From assembly GCA_009746045.1 (NCBI GenBank), contig RPFO01001338.1, positions 160,001 through 224,000 on the forward strand: 64,000 nt of DNA. The letters run 5' to 3'. The notes under the pieces are model-generated. The model saw nothing but the letters and a program-made list of their open reading frames with translations, ran no database searches and was not told where the DNA came from. The first letter of the stretch is position 1. Each line of letters begins with the position of its first letter. This DNA comes from Mesostigma viride (Eukaryota > Streptophyta > Mesostigmatophyceae > Mesostigmatales > Mesostigmataceae). The position numbers were made by a program, and so were the translations under genes. Shown here piece after piece: positions 30,235-41,400 of this stretch.

Positions 30235-31888
30235 GGTGTTACGTCGCGTAACAATTTGTTGTAGTTACGGACGTAAATTAGGTCCTTTGCCTCGGTCGTT
30301 CACCTAGGTTACGTGTAGTTTGTACTGGGACACTGTTGTCCTCGTGACAGTACTGTGGTGCATTGGATGCTTTTGGGCGTCGCGCCGCGTACTTTACTAG
30401 TGGTTCTTATCCTTCGGGCAGAATGTAGTGGACCAGCGTGCATCTGTACATTTGTAGGCGAGGGCCAGGTCGGCCCGAGCATGCTGGACCGTTGGTGATC
30501 ATTTATGCACGTTCTACCCCTCGTGTGTGCACTCGGCGTGTGTTGAATGAATTAACACATGTTAGCTTGGGTCACGGCAGTGTAGTTGTGTTTCCTTCCT
30601 CTATTCCTGGAGTAAACGGGTTCGTGTAAATGGCTTATGGTGTATTACAGTAATACATACGTGAATGCATTGAGATCTGCTCCGTCTCGTTCGTCTTTCG
30701 CTAGGGGATCTACCTCCACCTCTACCTCTAATGGGCCTGATACTACCTAAACTGGTCAGGCCTCCTCTACTCAAACCTCTGGCGAAAGACGAACGTGACG
30801 GAGCTGATCTCAATGCATTAACGTATGTGTTACAGTTAGCTGAGATACCTCGAGGCTGACTTGTGGCCGGAGCCACACAGGGGAACATACAGTGTGACCG
30901 GAGTTATTCTGGCGGAGACAGAATAACGGTGCCGAGCGCCGCCGGTTGTGGCGCGACGCACACACGTGTACGCAAGTTATGTAGCTAGCAACTAGTCTAG
31001 TGGACGTTGTGCGTAGTAACGTTGCTCCAGGTCTAGAAGCCTCTAGAACCTGGACACGTGGCGGACAAGTGAGCGTAGTCCAGTTGTCCTAGGGATCTCG
31101 TGTGAGTGATGTGTCCACGACATATAATGTGTGCCCACATATGGAGTGAATAATGACAAGGAACGCCCCGATCCCTGGCGTTGCTGCAGCCATCATTCTC
31201 ACACTGAGTCCCCAACGTCTCCGACGTACATCTATATATCTAACTGTTACTATAATACGCCATACAACCATTTACCAAAACCCGTTTACTCCAGGAATAG
31301 AGGAAGGAAACACAACTACACTGCCGTGACCCAAGCCTAAATGTGTTAATTCATTTAACACACGCCGAGTGCACACACAAGGGGTAGAACGCACATAAAT
31401 GGTCACCAACGGTCCAACACGCTCGGGCCAACATGGCCCTCGCCTACAGATGCACGCTGGTCCACTACATCTACTGATGCACGCTGGTCCACTACATTCT
31501 ACCACAGGATCAGGACCACTAGTAAAGTACGCGGCGCGGCGCCCAACGGCACCCAATGTACCACAGTACTGTTACGAGGACAATAATGTCCCGGTAGGAG
31601 CCTAAACGTAAACCTAGGGACAACCGAGGCAAAAGACCTAATTTACGTCCGTAACTACAACGAATTATTACGCGACGTAACAGCACGCTGGTCCACTACA
31701 TTCTACCACAGGATCAGGACCACTAGTAAAGTACGCGGCGCGGCGCCCAACGGCACCCAATGTACCACAGTACTGTTACGAAGACAATAATGTCCCGGTA
31801 GGAGCCTAAACGTAAACCTAGGGACAACCGAGGCAAAAGACCTAATTTACGTCCGTAACTACAACGAATTGTTACGCGACGTAACACC
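30235..31888. mobile_element. Non-autonomous DNA transposon-like element with long terminal inverted repeats
   Basis: The left end begins GGTGTTACGTCGCGTAAC and the right end finishes with its near-exact complement. The inverted similarity continues for about 390 bp (to about 30,630 and from about 31,275). The outer 15 bases can fold into a hairpin. The right terminal part is tandemly duplicated (about 31,480-31,680 and 31,682-31,888). The middle contains a second nested inverted repeat (about 30,650-30,700 and 30,780-30,840). No transposase frame exists. I could not find a target duplication, so superfamily and exact ends are open. Confidence 0.6.
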
Positions 31889-32400
31889 TCCCCCCCCCCA
31901 CTAATTCGAGCCGCTTGCGGCGTCTGAGAAACGAAATCTTGTCCGCTGGGCTCTCAAAGATGAGAAGAAGCGGAGGCGCCCCTGCCTTACCCCGCGCGCG
32001 GGGGAGGCGGTGGGCGGTCAGCTTGATCTCACCAAGAAGGCCCATGCGTGCAAGGATTTTGCTCTCAAACGCACGTGCAAGCTTCTCGGAATTCTCACCT
32101 GCTTCCATGTCGAAGTTCTTGAGTATGGCGTTGAGGCTGCGCTTGGCGAGCTCGGCCTCCTCGCGGAGGTCAAGCGTCTGCCGCTAGAGCTGGGCTGCGA
32201 CGGCGGAGGTGGTGGAGGTGGTATGTTGCTTGAGCATGTCCGCCCAGGTCGTGATGGGAGGAGCATCGCCGGCCAGGCCAGCCGGGGCTGGCTTGGCGGC
32301 AATGTCCTTCACTGCCTGGGCGGTGAGGCCTGCTGTGTTCTGCAAGACCTCGATTGGGATGATGCCCTAACCATAAACCTGGAAAATGCATTAGATGTGT
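31889..32400 (-). pseudogene. LINE ORF1 fragment
   Basis: Short leftward frames read '...LREEAELAKRSLNAIL', then 'SEKLARAFESKILARMGLLGEIKLTAHRLPRARGKAGAPPLLLIFESPADKISFLRRRKRLEL', matching the coiled-coil end and RRM-like domain of the ORF1 at 18,810-20,170 but clearly diverged from it. The frame is broken several times. Its C-terminal part is cut at the right end of the long-TIR element. Confidence 0.55.
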
Positions 32401-32679
32401 TGGCTATATAGGCGGGCTAGGCCTGTAGAGCCACCTGCCTCGAATTGTTGTGCACACGGCACGCAACAGGTTGCCCGTGTCGAGGTAAGGCTGGCCGGGC
32501 GCACATGACGTGCCCGGCCAGCCACCTCCTTGTACATTGTGGTCAAATTGGGCATGGTCAGGAGCCTTTTGGATGGCATAGGAAGTGTTAGTGTGCCTTA
32601 ATACTCAACTATTCTGACCTGGCCTGGCCCCAAGGGCATTCCCAAAAGGGTAGGGAAACATGTCACGAACTACAATAAG

Positions 32680-33000
32680 ACATGTTGCTGGACGACCTAC
32701 TAGTGGTCCCAGCCCAGTTTGAATACCGCATGCACTCTCTCTCCCTTCTTAGGACTGCCATGCAGAACAAGACGCGGTGGCAGAAGATTGTCAAGGCTCA
32801 CACGCCCGACCCTGTGGGCAACAAGCCACCTCCCCCCAAGATCGAGGAGGAGGCGTTTTGATCGGAGTAGTGTAGTTAGGATTTTTCTAGACTAGATAGA
32901 TTTAATAGCGTTAGGTTATAGTTCGATTACGCGGCTCCCTCCAGTCCACCATCCATCAAGGAATATGCGCTACATGATCTCCCAACGGAGGCATGTTATA
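32680..33000 (+). pseudogene. LINE ORF2 C-terminal fragment with 3' UTR
   Basis: A rightward frame reads 'LLVVPAQFEYRMHSLSLLRTAMQ', then 'NKTRWQKIVKAHTPDPVGNKPPPPK' before a stop near 32,860. About 140 bp of 3' UTR follows, ending in a terminal motif around CTACATGATCTCCCAACGGAG and an AT-rich tail. Similar C-termini occur on the minus strand at 34,441-34,890 and 35,940-36,180, and the same 3' end at 33,956-34,005, 35,826-35,870 and 46,376-46,425. This defines a second LINE family. Confidence 0.6.
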
Positions 33001-33090
33001 ATTTAATTAATTATAATTAATTATAATTAATTAATTAATTAATTAATTAATTAATTAATTAATTAATTAATTAATTAATTAATTAATTAA
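33001..33090. repeat. AT-rich tetranucleotide microsatellite shared by two LINE tails
   Basis: About 90 bp made almost entirely of TTAA repeats. A rightward LINE fragment ends into it from the left and a leftward LINE fragment ends into it from the right, so the tract is the joined 3' tails of two opposite insertions. Confidence 0.8.
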
Positions 33091-33805
33091 TAGACACGTG
33101 ACTGCGTCACGTGAGCATAAGTCCTCAGTGGGAGGGGAACATGGGATGGAATGGATGGTGTAAGCTATCTAGGTCCTAGTTCCAGGGGTGTGGGCACCGC
33201 GGCCCGAATCGCTATGAATGCCATACTTGGTCACACGCGGAGCCCCCACAGGCTTGGGGGTGGTCTCCTTCATCACTACTTGCCATCTATCCTTGTGCAC
33301 CATCTGCCTCCATATTACAGACAAACCAGGAGGCTGCCCGGGTGTGAGCCCGTCATGCACGTCTAGTGTAGCACATGTCTGGACATGCCGAGTCTATCAC
33401 GAAAAGTCCACGGGTGGCGGCCCTGCCGCGCACGGCCGGGGGCACGCCAGGTGAGTCGTCATATCGCCCAGGCTGGGCGGGCTTGGTGCCAGCTAGTCTA
33501 TCTGATGTATCTACCTGATGATCTGTGCGGGCCAGGTGCCCGGCTAGGCCCAGGCGCCTGTGCCTAATAATGTGGGAAACATATGGCAAATCAGCGTACA
33601 AATCCTCATTACTAGTCAGTGCAATCCAAAGGGGATGTTAAGGGCCTTGCGCAGCATCTTGGTGACGTTGCCGTCGAGTCGTTGCTCCAGCTCCTGCGTC
33701 AGTGTCCAGGTCTTGGCGCCGTAGGTCAGGATCGTCAGAATGACGACCTTGAAGAGGTCACGCTTGACGATCCGGGGTAGGGCGGGGTTGCTCCACCAGC
33801 GGTTT
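33091..33805 (-). pseudogene. Second copy of the RT-bearing LINE, decayed
   Basis: Aligns with 20,867-21,565: the same 3' palindrome (CACGTGACTGCGTCACGTG), the same C-terminal '...GIHSDSGRGAHT' and 'HLARTD...DRLAGTKPAQPGRY', and upstream 'RWWSNPALPRIVKRDLFKVVILTILTYGA'. Several small indels break the frame. The catalytic YADD region is absent, so the copy is more strongly 5' truncated. It stops at about 33,805, where unrelated AT-rich sequence starts. Confidence 0.7.
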
Positions 33806-33924
33806 AATTTAATACTCACTACTGTTGCCTTCCTTAGCGTCTGCACAGGTGGCCAACTGCCAAAACTAAAAACTTTAACGTTTGTACTCAGAATGAGCTC
33901 AGATTTTGTGGCAATACTTCATTG

Positions 33925-34365
33925 GCTATTAAATTAAATTAAATTAAATTAAATTATAACATGCCTCCGTTGCAGGAGATCATGCAGCACATATTCCTTG
34001 ATACAACATACCTAGTCACATGCACCGCTAACGCACGGTAAACATGCAACCAGCCATGTAGCCTTAGTAGCTTAGTCCTTGTTGTACAGCCATGCTACGT
34101 CTTGGCTATGACCAGTTTACTCGCTCACGCTCCTTGTTATGCCATGCTCACATGGGTCTTATTGCACCCACAGATTGCCGGATCGTTAGCGTGTCCGTTT
34201 AGCTAACGTGCCCGAATGCAGCTGTGGCATGCCTTTGGCATGAAGGAGACTGGGGGTCTCTGCCCTTTCTCCTGTTGTGCACACACAGGGATTAAAAGCA
34301 CTTCGGTGCTCCGTGACTCCCCAACGGGAGCACGAGTTAAATTAATTAATTAATTAATATTCCTT
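33925..34365. mobile_element. Two LINE 3'-end fragments in opposite orientation
   Basis: At 33,925-34,005 a leftward 3' end of the second LINE family (TTTAA-type tail, then the complement of its terminal motif) is only about 80 bp long. Immediately after it, 34,010-34,340 is a rightward copy of the 3' UTR of the ORF1-only LINE, ending in the same hairpin and a TTAA tail to about 34,365. Both are extreme 5' truncations. Confidence 0.6.
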
Positions 34366-34440
34366 GATGGGGGTGGAGGTGGAGGAAGCCGCGTAATCGA
34401 ACTAAGCTAACTCTAAGCTATCTAGTCTATAAAATCCTAA

Positions 34441-34890
34441 CTACACTACTACTCGAAGCAAAACGCCCCTTCCTAGCTCTTGGGGGGGCCGGGGTGGCTT
34501 GCCCACAGGGGCTGGCGTGTGACCCTGGACAATCTTCTGCCACCGCTTCTTGTTCTGCATGGCAGTCCAAAGAAGGGAGAGGGAGTGGATGCGGTGTTCA
34601 AACTGAGCTGGGACCACTAGGTCAGCCAGCAACATCTGGGTGTAGTTCATGGCAGGTTTACTGTTAGCATCCTGGGAATTAATGTCCTTGGGGCCATGGC
34701 CAGGCCAGGTCAAAATATGCTGCCCTGGCTGGCCAAGCCGCTGGGGGCCGGCCAGACCAAGGGCGGAGTGTCGATATGTGTAGTATTTGTTAATAATATC
34801 GATCTCCCCATGCTCTAAATATGTGTCTACTATGATAAATGATTTGAGATATTTTTTGCAGCCTAAAAATGTGCCGTTTTTGCGGGGCAA
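34441..34890 (-). pseudogene. LINE ORF2 C-terminal fragment
   Basis: The leftward frame ends 'MNYTQMLLADLVVPAQFEHRIHSLSLLWTAMQNKKRWQKIVQGHTPAPVGKPP', the same C-terminus as the plus-strand fragment at 32,680-32,860. The upstream part has no RT motif. It is a truncated copy of the second LINE family. Confidence 0.55.
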
Positions 34891-35076
34891 TTTATAACTG
34901 TAATAATAATACTCAACATTCCGGGGCTCCCATTAGGTAGTCGACCTCAGTATGTACGAAAATACAATTACTTACAGCAGAGTGAAATCACTCAAACCAA
35001 AGCAAACGCTCAAGCTATAAACCTATATACAGAGCCATGTCAAAGCTCTATACTACGATAAGACCAATGGAAACTC

Positions 35077-35540
35077 CTAACGGGAGGAAACTAATGGCCC
35101 CAGCACCGCAAAATCAGCCTGCGTACGGCGGAGCATGATGTCAGCCATGGCCCGAGTCAGCGCCACCGACAAGCGCTGACGCCAATATGACGTCCAGGTC
35201 CGCGCCGACCATGGGGCCCGCTGGCCCTCCAGGTCCAGCCGGTCCTCCCGGAGCCGGCAAGACTCCTTGAAGAAGGCGGAGGTCAGGGGCCCCATGGCCC
35301 CAAACTCCTCCAGGACAAAGGGCACCACACGATGGCGCCCGACGTCGCCGTAGGCCAGGAGCTTGGCCCGCTCCGCCCCGCGGTCCGCCGTGTAACCTGC
35401 CGTGAGGGAGGCCCCAGCCACGTGGCTAAGAGCCAAGGGCCGCACCACCGAAACGTCAATAAGCAGATGCCGGCCACCCCCCTCAAAGTCCAGCACCACG
35501 ATGTCAGGCCGGTGGTTGGGGGAATAGAAGGCAGCATATG
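35077..35540 (-). pseudogene. C-terminal fragment of another retroelement polyprotein
   Basis: The leftward frame of 140 residues reads 'VLDFEGGGRHLLIDVSVVRPLAL', 'AERAKLLAYGDVGRHRVVPFVLEEFGAMGP' and ends 'WRQRLSVALTRAMADIMLRRTQ'. Upstream in the same frame is 'RPDIV'. The 'RPDI...LLIDVSV' spacing resembles the C-terminal restriction-enzyme-like segment found after the reverse transcriptase in many algal retroelement proteins. The RT itself is missing. The family assignment is from memory of such proteins and uncertain. Confidence 0.45.
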
Positions 35541-35813
35541 GGATAGAAAGCAGTATATGGGAATATCATATATCATTGAAACATGAGTAACTTTGCCCCC
35601 ATTGTCCTAGGGGATATGCCCCTAAAGTAGCGTCTTTTGTCCGCGTTTTTGCGTAGTACCGGGCACTGAAAGGGGTATATACCCCACATCAGTGGATGGG
35701 ATGGACCCCCACACATCCCATTTACATGGAAAAATCATAGTTTGGGTGCCCCAAGGCCAGCTTTGCATGTTATTCCATATTATGGTTTTGGGGGGTCTGG
35801 CATAGGACCCTCA

Positions 35814-37100
35814 CCTTAAATTAAATTATAACATGACTCCGTTCATGGGAGATCATGTAGCACGTATTCCCTTGCTGGATGGATGGAGGTGGGCGAAGCC
35901 GCGAAACCGAACGAAGATAACTCTGAGCTAATCTCATCTAGAAAACCCTAACTACTCTACTCAGCAAAGCGCCCCTTCCTTTTAGGGGGTTGCCCACAGG
36001 GGCCTACCTGTGAGCCTGGACAATCGTCTTCCACCTCTTCTTGTTGTGCATAGCAGTCCAAGCAAGAGCTAGCGCGTGAATGCGGTGTTCAAACGTTGCT
36101 GGGACCACTAGGTCAGCCAGCAACTGCTGTGTGTAGTTCATGGCAGGTTTACCCAGGTTTCTAGCAAAATTCTTAGGGCCAGGTCGAAGTTCTTGACGAT
36201 GACGTTAAGGCTGCGTTTGGCGAGCTCGGCCTCCTCGCGGAGGTCGAGCGTCTGCCGCTGGAGCTGTGCTGCGACGGTGGAGGTGGTGGAGCCGTGGTGT
36301 GTTGCTCAAGCATGTCCGCCCAGGTCTGGGTGGGAGGAGCATCGCCAGCCAGGCCAGCGGGGGCTGGCTTGGCGGTAATGTCCTTCACCGCCTGCACGGG
36401 CGGTGAGGCCTGCGGTGTTTTGCAAGCACCCAATGGCGATGGCGTTGTCCTCAGTGGAGGCGCTTAATTGCATGTCGATGTCGCGGAGCTGAGCGGTGAT
36501 GTCCAGAGTCGGTGGAGTCGGGGGGGGGCGGGGGGGGGAAGAGGCGAGGAGGGTGGAGGTGGCGGTGGGGATGGCGGGGAGCTCAGCAGCCAGCGCGCGG
36601 CCCACAGCTGCCACATCTGCAGCGAGGGGAGTCACGTGCTGTGAGATGGCTTCTTGAAGGTGGAGGAGGAAGGTGGATTCGGTTAAGGGGGAGGATACCC
36701 AGAGGTCTTCGGCAGAGGATGGTAAAGAGGGCGGCGAGCTGAAGGCGCGGTCGGGACCAGCCGGGCAGGTGGTCAGGTCCGCGGTGGGTAAAGCGGCCAT
36801 CAGGTCCATTGTGGAGGCCTTGATGGGAATACGTATAGAGGCGCTGGCACAGGTCAAGGAGGGAGGCGTACGACCCATAAAAGATGAGCTTTGGACAGTA
36901 TCTTGATGGGTAGCATGTCGAAATAGCTGGGTCTGTTGACGTCAAAGGTGGGCTGGGGGCTGGCTTGGCAGCAATGTCCTTCACCGCCTGGGTGGTGAGG
37001 CCTGCGGTGTTTTGCAGGCACTCGATGGCGATGACGTTGTCCTTGAGGCACTTGTCCATCGATGTCACGGAGCTGGGCGGAGCTGTGGGGAAGTATAAGC
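35814..37100 (-). pseudogene. Rearranged LINE: ORF2 C-terminus joined to ORF1 fragments
   Basis: Leftward: a TTTAA-type tail and 3' end (35,814-35,940), ORF2 C-terminus (35,940-36,180, 'LVVPATFEHRIHALAL'), then at about 36,185 directly ORF1 ('LREEAELAKRSLNVIVKNFD', 36,190-36,300), with the ORF1 N-terminal part to 36,878. A second partial ORF1 copy ('KDNVIAIECLQNTAGLTTQAVKDIAAKPAP') follows at about 36,940-37,090. Nearly all of ORF2 has been deleted between the two joined pieces. Confidence 0.5.
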
Positions 37101-37250
37101 ATAATTCACCTTACTGTGGGAAGAATCACCAGGAGCGACCGCTAGGGTCTGGCTCCATCTAGATAGAATAGACTGGTAGGATTGTGTGCCCCAGCCGGGC
37201 TTCTATCATATCCATACTCATCAATCCATCCATCCATCCATATCAGGGTG

Positions 37251-37968
37251 TGTAACAAGCAAAAATGACTTTGTTGTTACATCCTTTGTTTTGTGAATGT
37301 TTGACTTTTATTCGAGGACTTTTGGATCAGTATTGGGAAAGTTATGAGGTTTCCAAGAAGGCGGTACTTGAAACTTGTACTTTGTCAACCGACTGTTAGA
37401 AGCCCTTATTGGTCGTGGCCTGATCCACGTGGGGTTATAGTTTGTTGGTCGGTACTACCAAGTCTTAAATGTTCCTTTGGGACTTTGGTGCTTACTACAG
37501 ATTCAGGATCTCATGTACAGATTCTGCCAGGCTGTTGGTGTTGTTGTTCTGTTTTGTGTGACTAGGATGGATACGAGGATCTTGTTTAGAATTCCATGAT
37601 TTTGATTGGTTCTCTTCAGGCTAAGGTTGAGGCATGCTCGACAAGCACGTCGATATCAAGGACGTGGGGTCGCCATTGTTGCTACGTTGGTTTTGATTCA
37701 TCATGGTATAATAAAGCTTGTCTTTGTTGTCCTGGCATTCATAAGAGCCCCTTGGCTATAGACGTCCTTCAGTTCCACAGAGGTCGTCTATACACGAGCT
37801 TGTCTTTGTGTCTACAAGGGGTTGTGATTCCCTAAATCACGTGCTGTGGAATTTCCATCTCAACGTTGCTCGGATACTTGAAGTTCTGCAACTCAAGAAA
37901 GCAACCCAGGTAAAAGATCTTTCATATTGGACTGTGGATGATGCTGATGATCATTTTTAGTCGTTACA
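37251..37968 (+). repeat. 5' LTR
   Basis: 718 bp, TG...CA ends with short inverted termini (TGTAAC and GTTACA). Compared with the 3' copy it has small indels, including near 37,330, 37,575 and 37,735. Confidence 0.8.
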
Positions 37969-37969
37969 T

Positions 37970-37981
37970 TGGTATCTGAGG
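37970..37981 (+). promoter_or_regulatory. Putative tRNA primer-binding site
   Basis: TGGTATCTGAGG starts 2 bp after the 5' LTR. It differs at few positions from the initiator-Met tRNA site common in plant LTR elements. Confidence 0.5.
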
Positions 37982-38153
37982 ATCTCTACTTTGGTGTTTC
38001 TCTTGAAGTTGTAACCTTCCGGGTAGTACAACGTTGATCAGATGTCTGTCATCCGAGAAGATTCATAGAGTTGCGGAAAACTTACGGTGATACAGAGAGA
38101 GACACATCCTTATGTGACTGTCTTGCTCTTTAACACTGGAAGTCAGCCGTAAC

Positions 38154-38428
38154 AGTTAGGTTAAATAGTGCCGGAACCTTCCGCCGAATTAACTTGGGTG
38201 CTCGGCAGTGGTTATTCCGGGCAAAATAGTGTGACGGACCGATTTGCCTCAGGCGGCAAAAGGTTCCGGCACTATTTAACCTAACTAAAACCCGTGCACC
38301 TTGGAGGTCAGGGGTCCGAATCCGGACAGCTCCGGCGCATTTACATTTGCGTGCTCAGCGACCTAGGCGGATGTCTCATATTCAACCCACCCTCCACGAG
38401 GCCAGGTTTTAGTTAGGTTAAATAGTAG
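38154..38428. mobile_element. Truncated copy of the foldback/tRNA-core element
   Basis: Starts AGTTAGGTTAAATAG like the element at 10,760. It has one shorter palindrome (38,154-38,286), then the tRNA-like core with GGTCCGAATCC in place of GGTTCGAAACC, then only the first 17 bp of a second palindrome before unrelated sequence. It lies inside the LTR element near its 5' end. Confidence 0.7.
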
Positions 38429-41400
38429 AGACCGTTGTCTCTACTAGGCAGACGATCGCGACTTCATGTGGTAGTATGAGTAGTTTGAAGACACAATCAC
38501 CTTTACCCCCTACTAATCAAGGTGCAAGCGACCCGTCATCATCTCTTGAACCCATTGCTTGGGAAGGTGCTGAGACAACTACTCATACTCCACGGCGTCA
38601 ACTTAATTTCAATCGTACTTCTATGACTGAAGTGAGGCGGGTTACACAATCACCTTCATCCCTACGGAACCAGGTGTGGGCGAACTTCTTCTCCTTCACC
38701 TCTCCCTGAAAAGGGTGTTGCATAAGCCATTATTAACGTACCACTAAGTCACCGTCCCTTTCTTTAAATTCGTGAAATATTTCATTGACAAGCGTCCTTA
38801 CTTACGGGCTTTCGGCTGGCTGGCCGCATTGTGCTGAAGTCCGACCACCGCCCTGTCTGTCGTGGCTGCTGACGCCGCAGTCTCTGCCTAGCTCCAAACA
38901 TCTTTATATATTGGCATTACGCAAGTGTTGCTACGTTTCGAGCAGGGCAATGCGGAGTGTTGGGCCAGTAGCTCAGCAGGTCCGGCTCCAGAATCCTGCT
39001 AGGAGCTGTCTTTTTTCCCTGCAGGCTCTGTTTTCGGCCAGGCTGACATGGCGCTACGGGTTATGGCTGAGCCGACGCACTGTTGCTGCCGACGGCACCT
39101 ATCACCCGGTTTCCGGGTTGCGGCTGCACGCACGACCACCACCGCGACCGCCTGACGACGTCGCCGTCTAAGGTTGTTTTTTTTCCCGGTGCTGCTTTTC
39201 TTTGACGACATTTTTACGGTGTGGCTCAGGTTACACCTCGTGTCTTTTGAGGGTGGCTCCGGATGAGCGGACAGTAGGGATTAATGGCTGCCCTTTTATG
39301 CAAGGTTCCTTTTGCACTCACTTGAAAATCTTTCAGGATCCTTTTCTTCCGTGCATGGGCAGCCTACCCTTGCTGTTTAGGGACTGTGGCACGTCCTTAA
39401 TTCACGCGTGGCCAAACATTTGTTTCAGATGTGGGGGAAACTCTTCATTTTCTTGTTGGGCATCATGATAGTGGAGGCGTTCTAGGTTGAGCTTTGGTTC
39501 CTCCCACGTGTATGGTGGTTTGGTTTTGGTGGGGAGGAGAACAACGGCATTTGTGTTGTTCCCACTATCATCATGGTACTATGGGTAGGGCGAGCTCCCT
39601 AGGAGTTGTCCAGATTGGTGGCAGCTACGTCTGGTTACCCTGAGCAATTTTTTGCGGGGGAGTGGACATCCTGGATGTCTGCAATGTAATTTCCAGACGG
39701 CATCACACATGCCAGGGCAGAACAACAGCATTTACGGGGTTTCCACTATCATACTTGGACAGCTGTGTCTAGTTACCCTGAGAAAATTTCTGCGGGGGAG
39801 TGGATATCCCAGGTCTGCCAAAGGGTTGCCAGATGCTATCATGGAGGCATATGGCATGGTAGATGCCACCACATCAGGGGACATCGGGATACCTGCAGTG
39901 GGTTGTCCCCTAGAGGGTATCACACGTGCACCCATGAGTTGCCAGGTGTCTCTTGCATGGGTTGCCCACTTGCTAGACGGTGTCCTTTGACACATGTTCC
40001 CAGAGGGGGTGGACCACTTGCTTGACAACGTCCCTTTACAAGTGGGGTGTGGGTCACTTGCCAGTTGGGGCCCTTACCTGCGCCAGACCATTGTGACCAC
40101 GCATTTACTTCTCCCAGGACATGATGGTTACCACTGCTTGTTGGCAGATGGTCCCTGTTGGGCCTAGGAGGTGCACTAGGACAGCAAGTATGGACACCAG
40201 GGCTGCTGTCATAGTTCTTATCTGTGAATATATCTGATATAGTTCTCAGATCAGAATTTTTGACACTGGTCAAGGCGTTTTTAGGCCCATTTTTTCGACT
40301 TTTGGGCATTCTGCTGGCTGTTGGACCACCTCAGGCCCTTGTGCTCCTCCGGCTTAGGAGTTCTGGCTACCTGGCACTTGGTAGTAGCCCTGTTCGAGTC
40401 AGCTATCTTAACAGGTTGGCAGTCTGTGGCTTGCCTAGCTACTAGGCAGTTTTTCTGAGTGCCATAGTGAAGGTTGCTGGCTCCTTCTTGCAGCTGATTG
40501 ACGTTCAGTCAGGGCAGTTGACAGCATGTGGTCCTTCTTCCAAGCAGCTTCCGGAGCCAAGCTCATTGGTGTCCGTTCCAGGCCTCCTTCAAGCAGCTTA
40601 GTCACTTTTCCACAGCGTGACCGGCGCAAGCAGCTAGTCTTGGTTGTCCAGTCAGGCAATAGCTGTGTTGGATATACCCACATGTGGGGGTGACGCTGAT
40701 TGGGCGTTGTGGCAGTAGCCTATTGGGGGCTTGAGGTCAGTGGGGGATTGGTGACTTGTCTACGGCGGGCATGGCACATGGGGGCGACGTTGGAGAGTAT
40801 CATGGTGGTGGACTAGTGCTGTTGGTGGTGACTGCAAGCACTCATGGTGGCGACTGCATCAAGCACTGCATGGTGGCCGCTGGCGACTCTGGTGACTTGG
40901 GGACGCCCAAGTGACGTGTATCTGTAATGCTGGTGCCTGCTCCTGACGCTGTGTTGGGTCCTGCCTGCTGGTGGACATCAATTAAGCCAGCCGTGTGCAG
41001 ATGAGTAACCTCCTACCCTTGCTTTGCCCTGCTATGGACTTATCCTTGCTTGCATGGTGCCAGGATGGCTTGTTGTCTTGATAGTACACCATCCGCCCTT
41101 GAGCTGATTGCTTGCACAGCATGACAGTGGTTGTATGAATGGGACTGCTTGCACGGGGGGTCTGGCATCATGTTTGCATGGGTAGGATGTCCTTGTGGGT
41201 TGGGTGATGGGCGGGATCAACGGAGCTACAACTGTGGGGCCGGCTGGAATCTTTGGCATGACAGTGATGACAATGGTGCCCACTCCGTTGACTCTTAATT
41301 GAGGAGTTGGACTACTTGGTGCTGGGCGGGGGCTCACATGAGCTTAGAGGTGTGGGTTAGTTGGGGGACCCATTCAGCCCTCTACCACCCTTACAACCTG

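Noticed and set aside
30235-31888. Simple insertion of the long-TIR element into a LINE ORF1 copy
   Set aside because: LINE sequence is present only on the right flank; the left flank is a CCCGCTG repeat and no target duplication was found.
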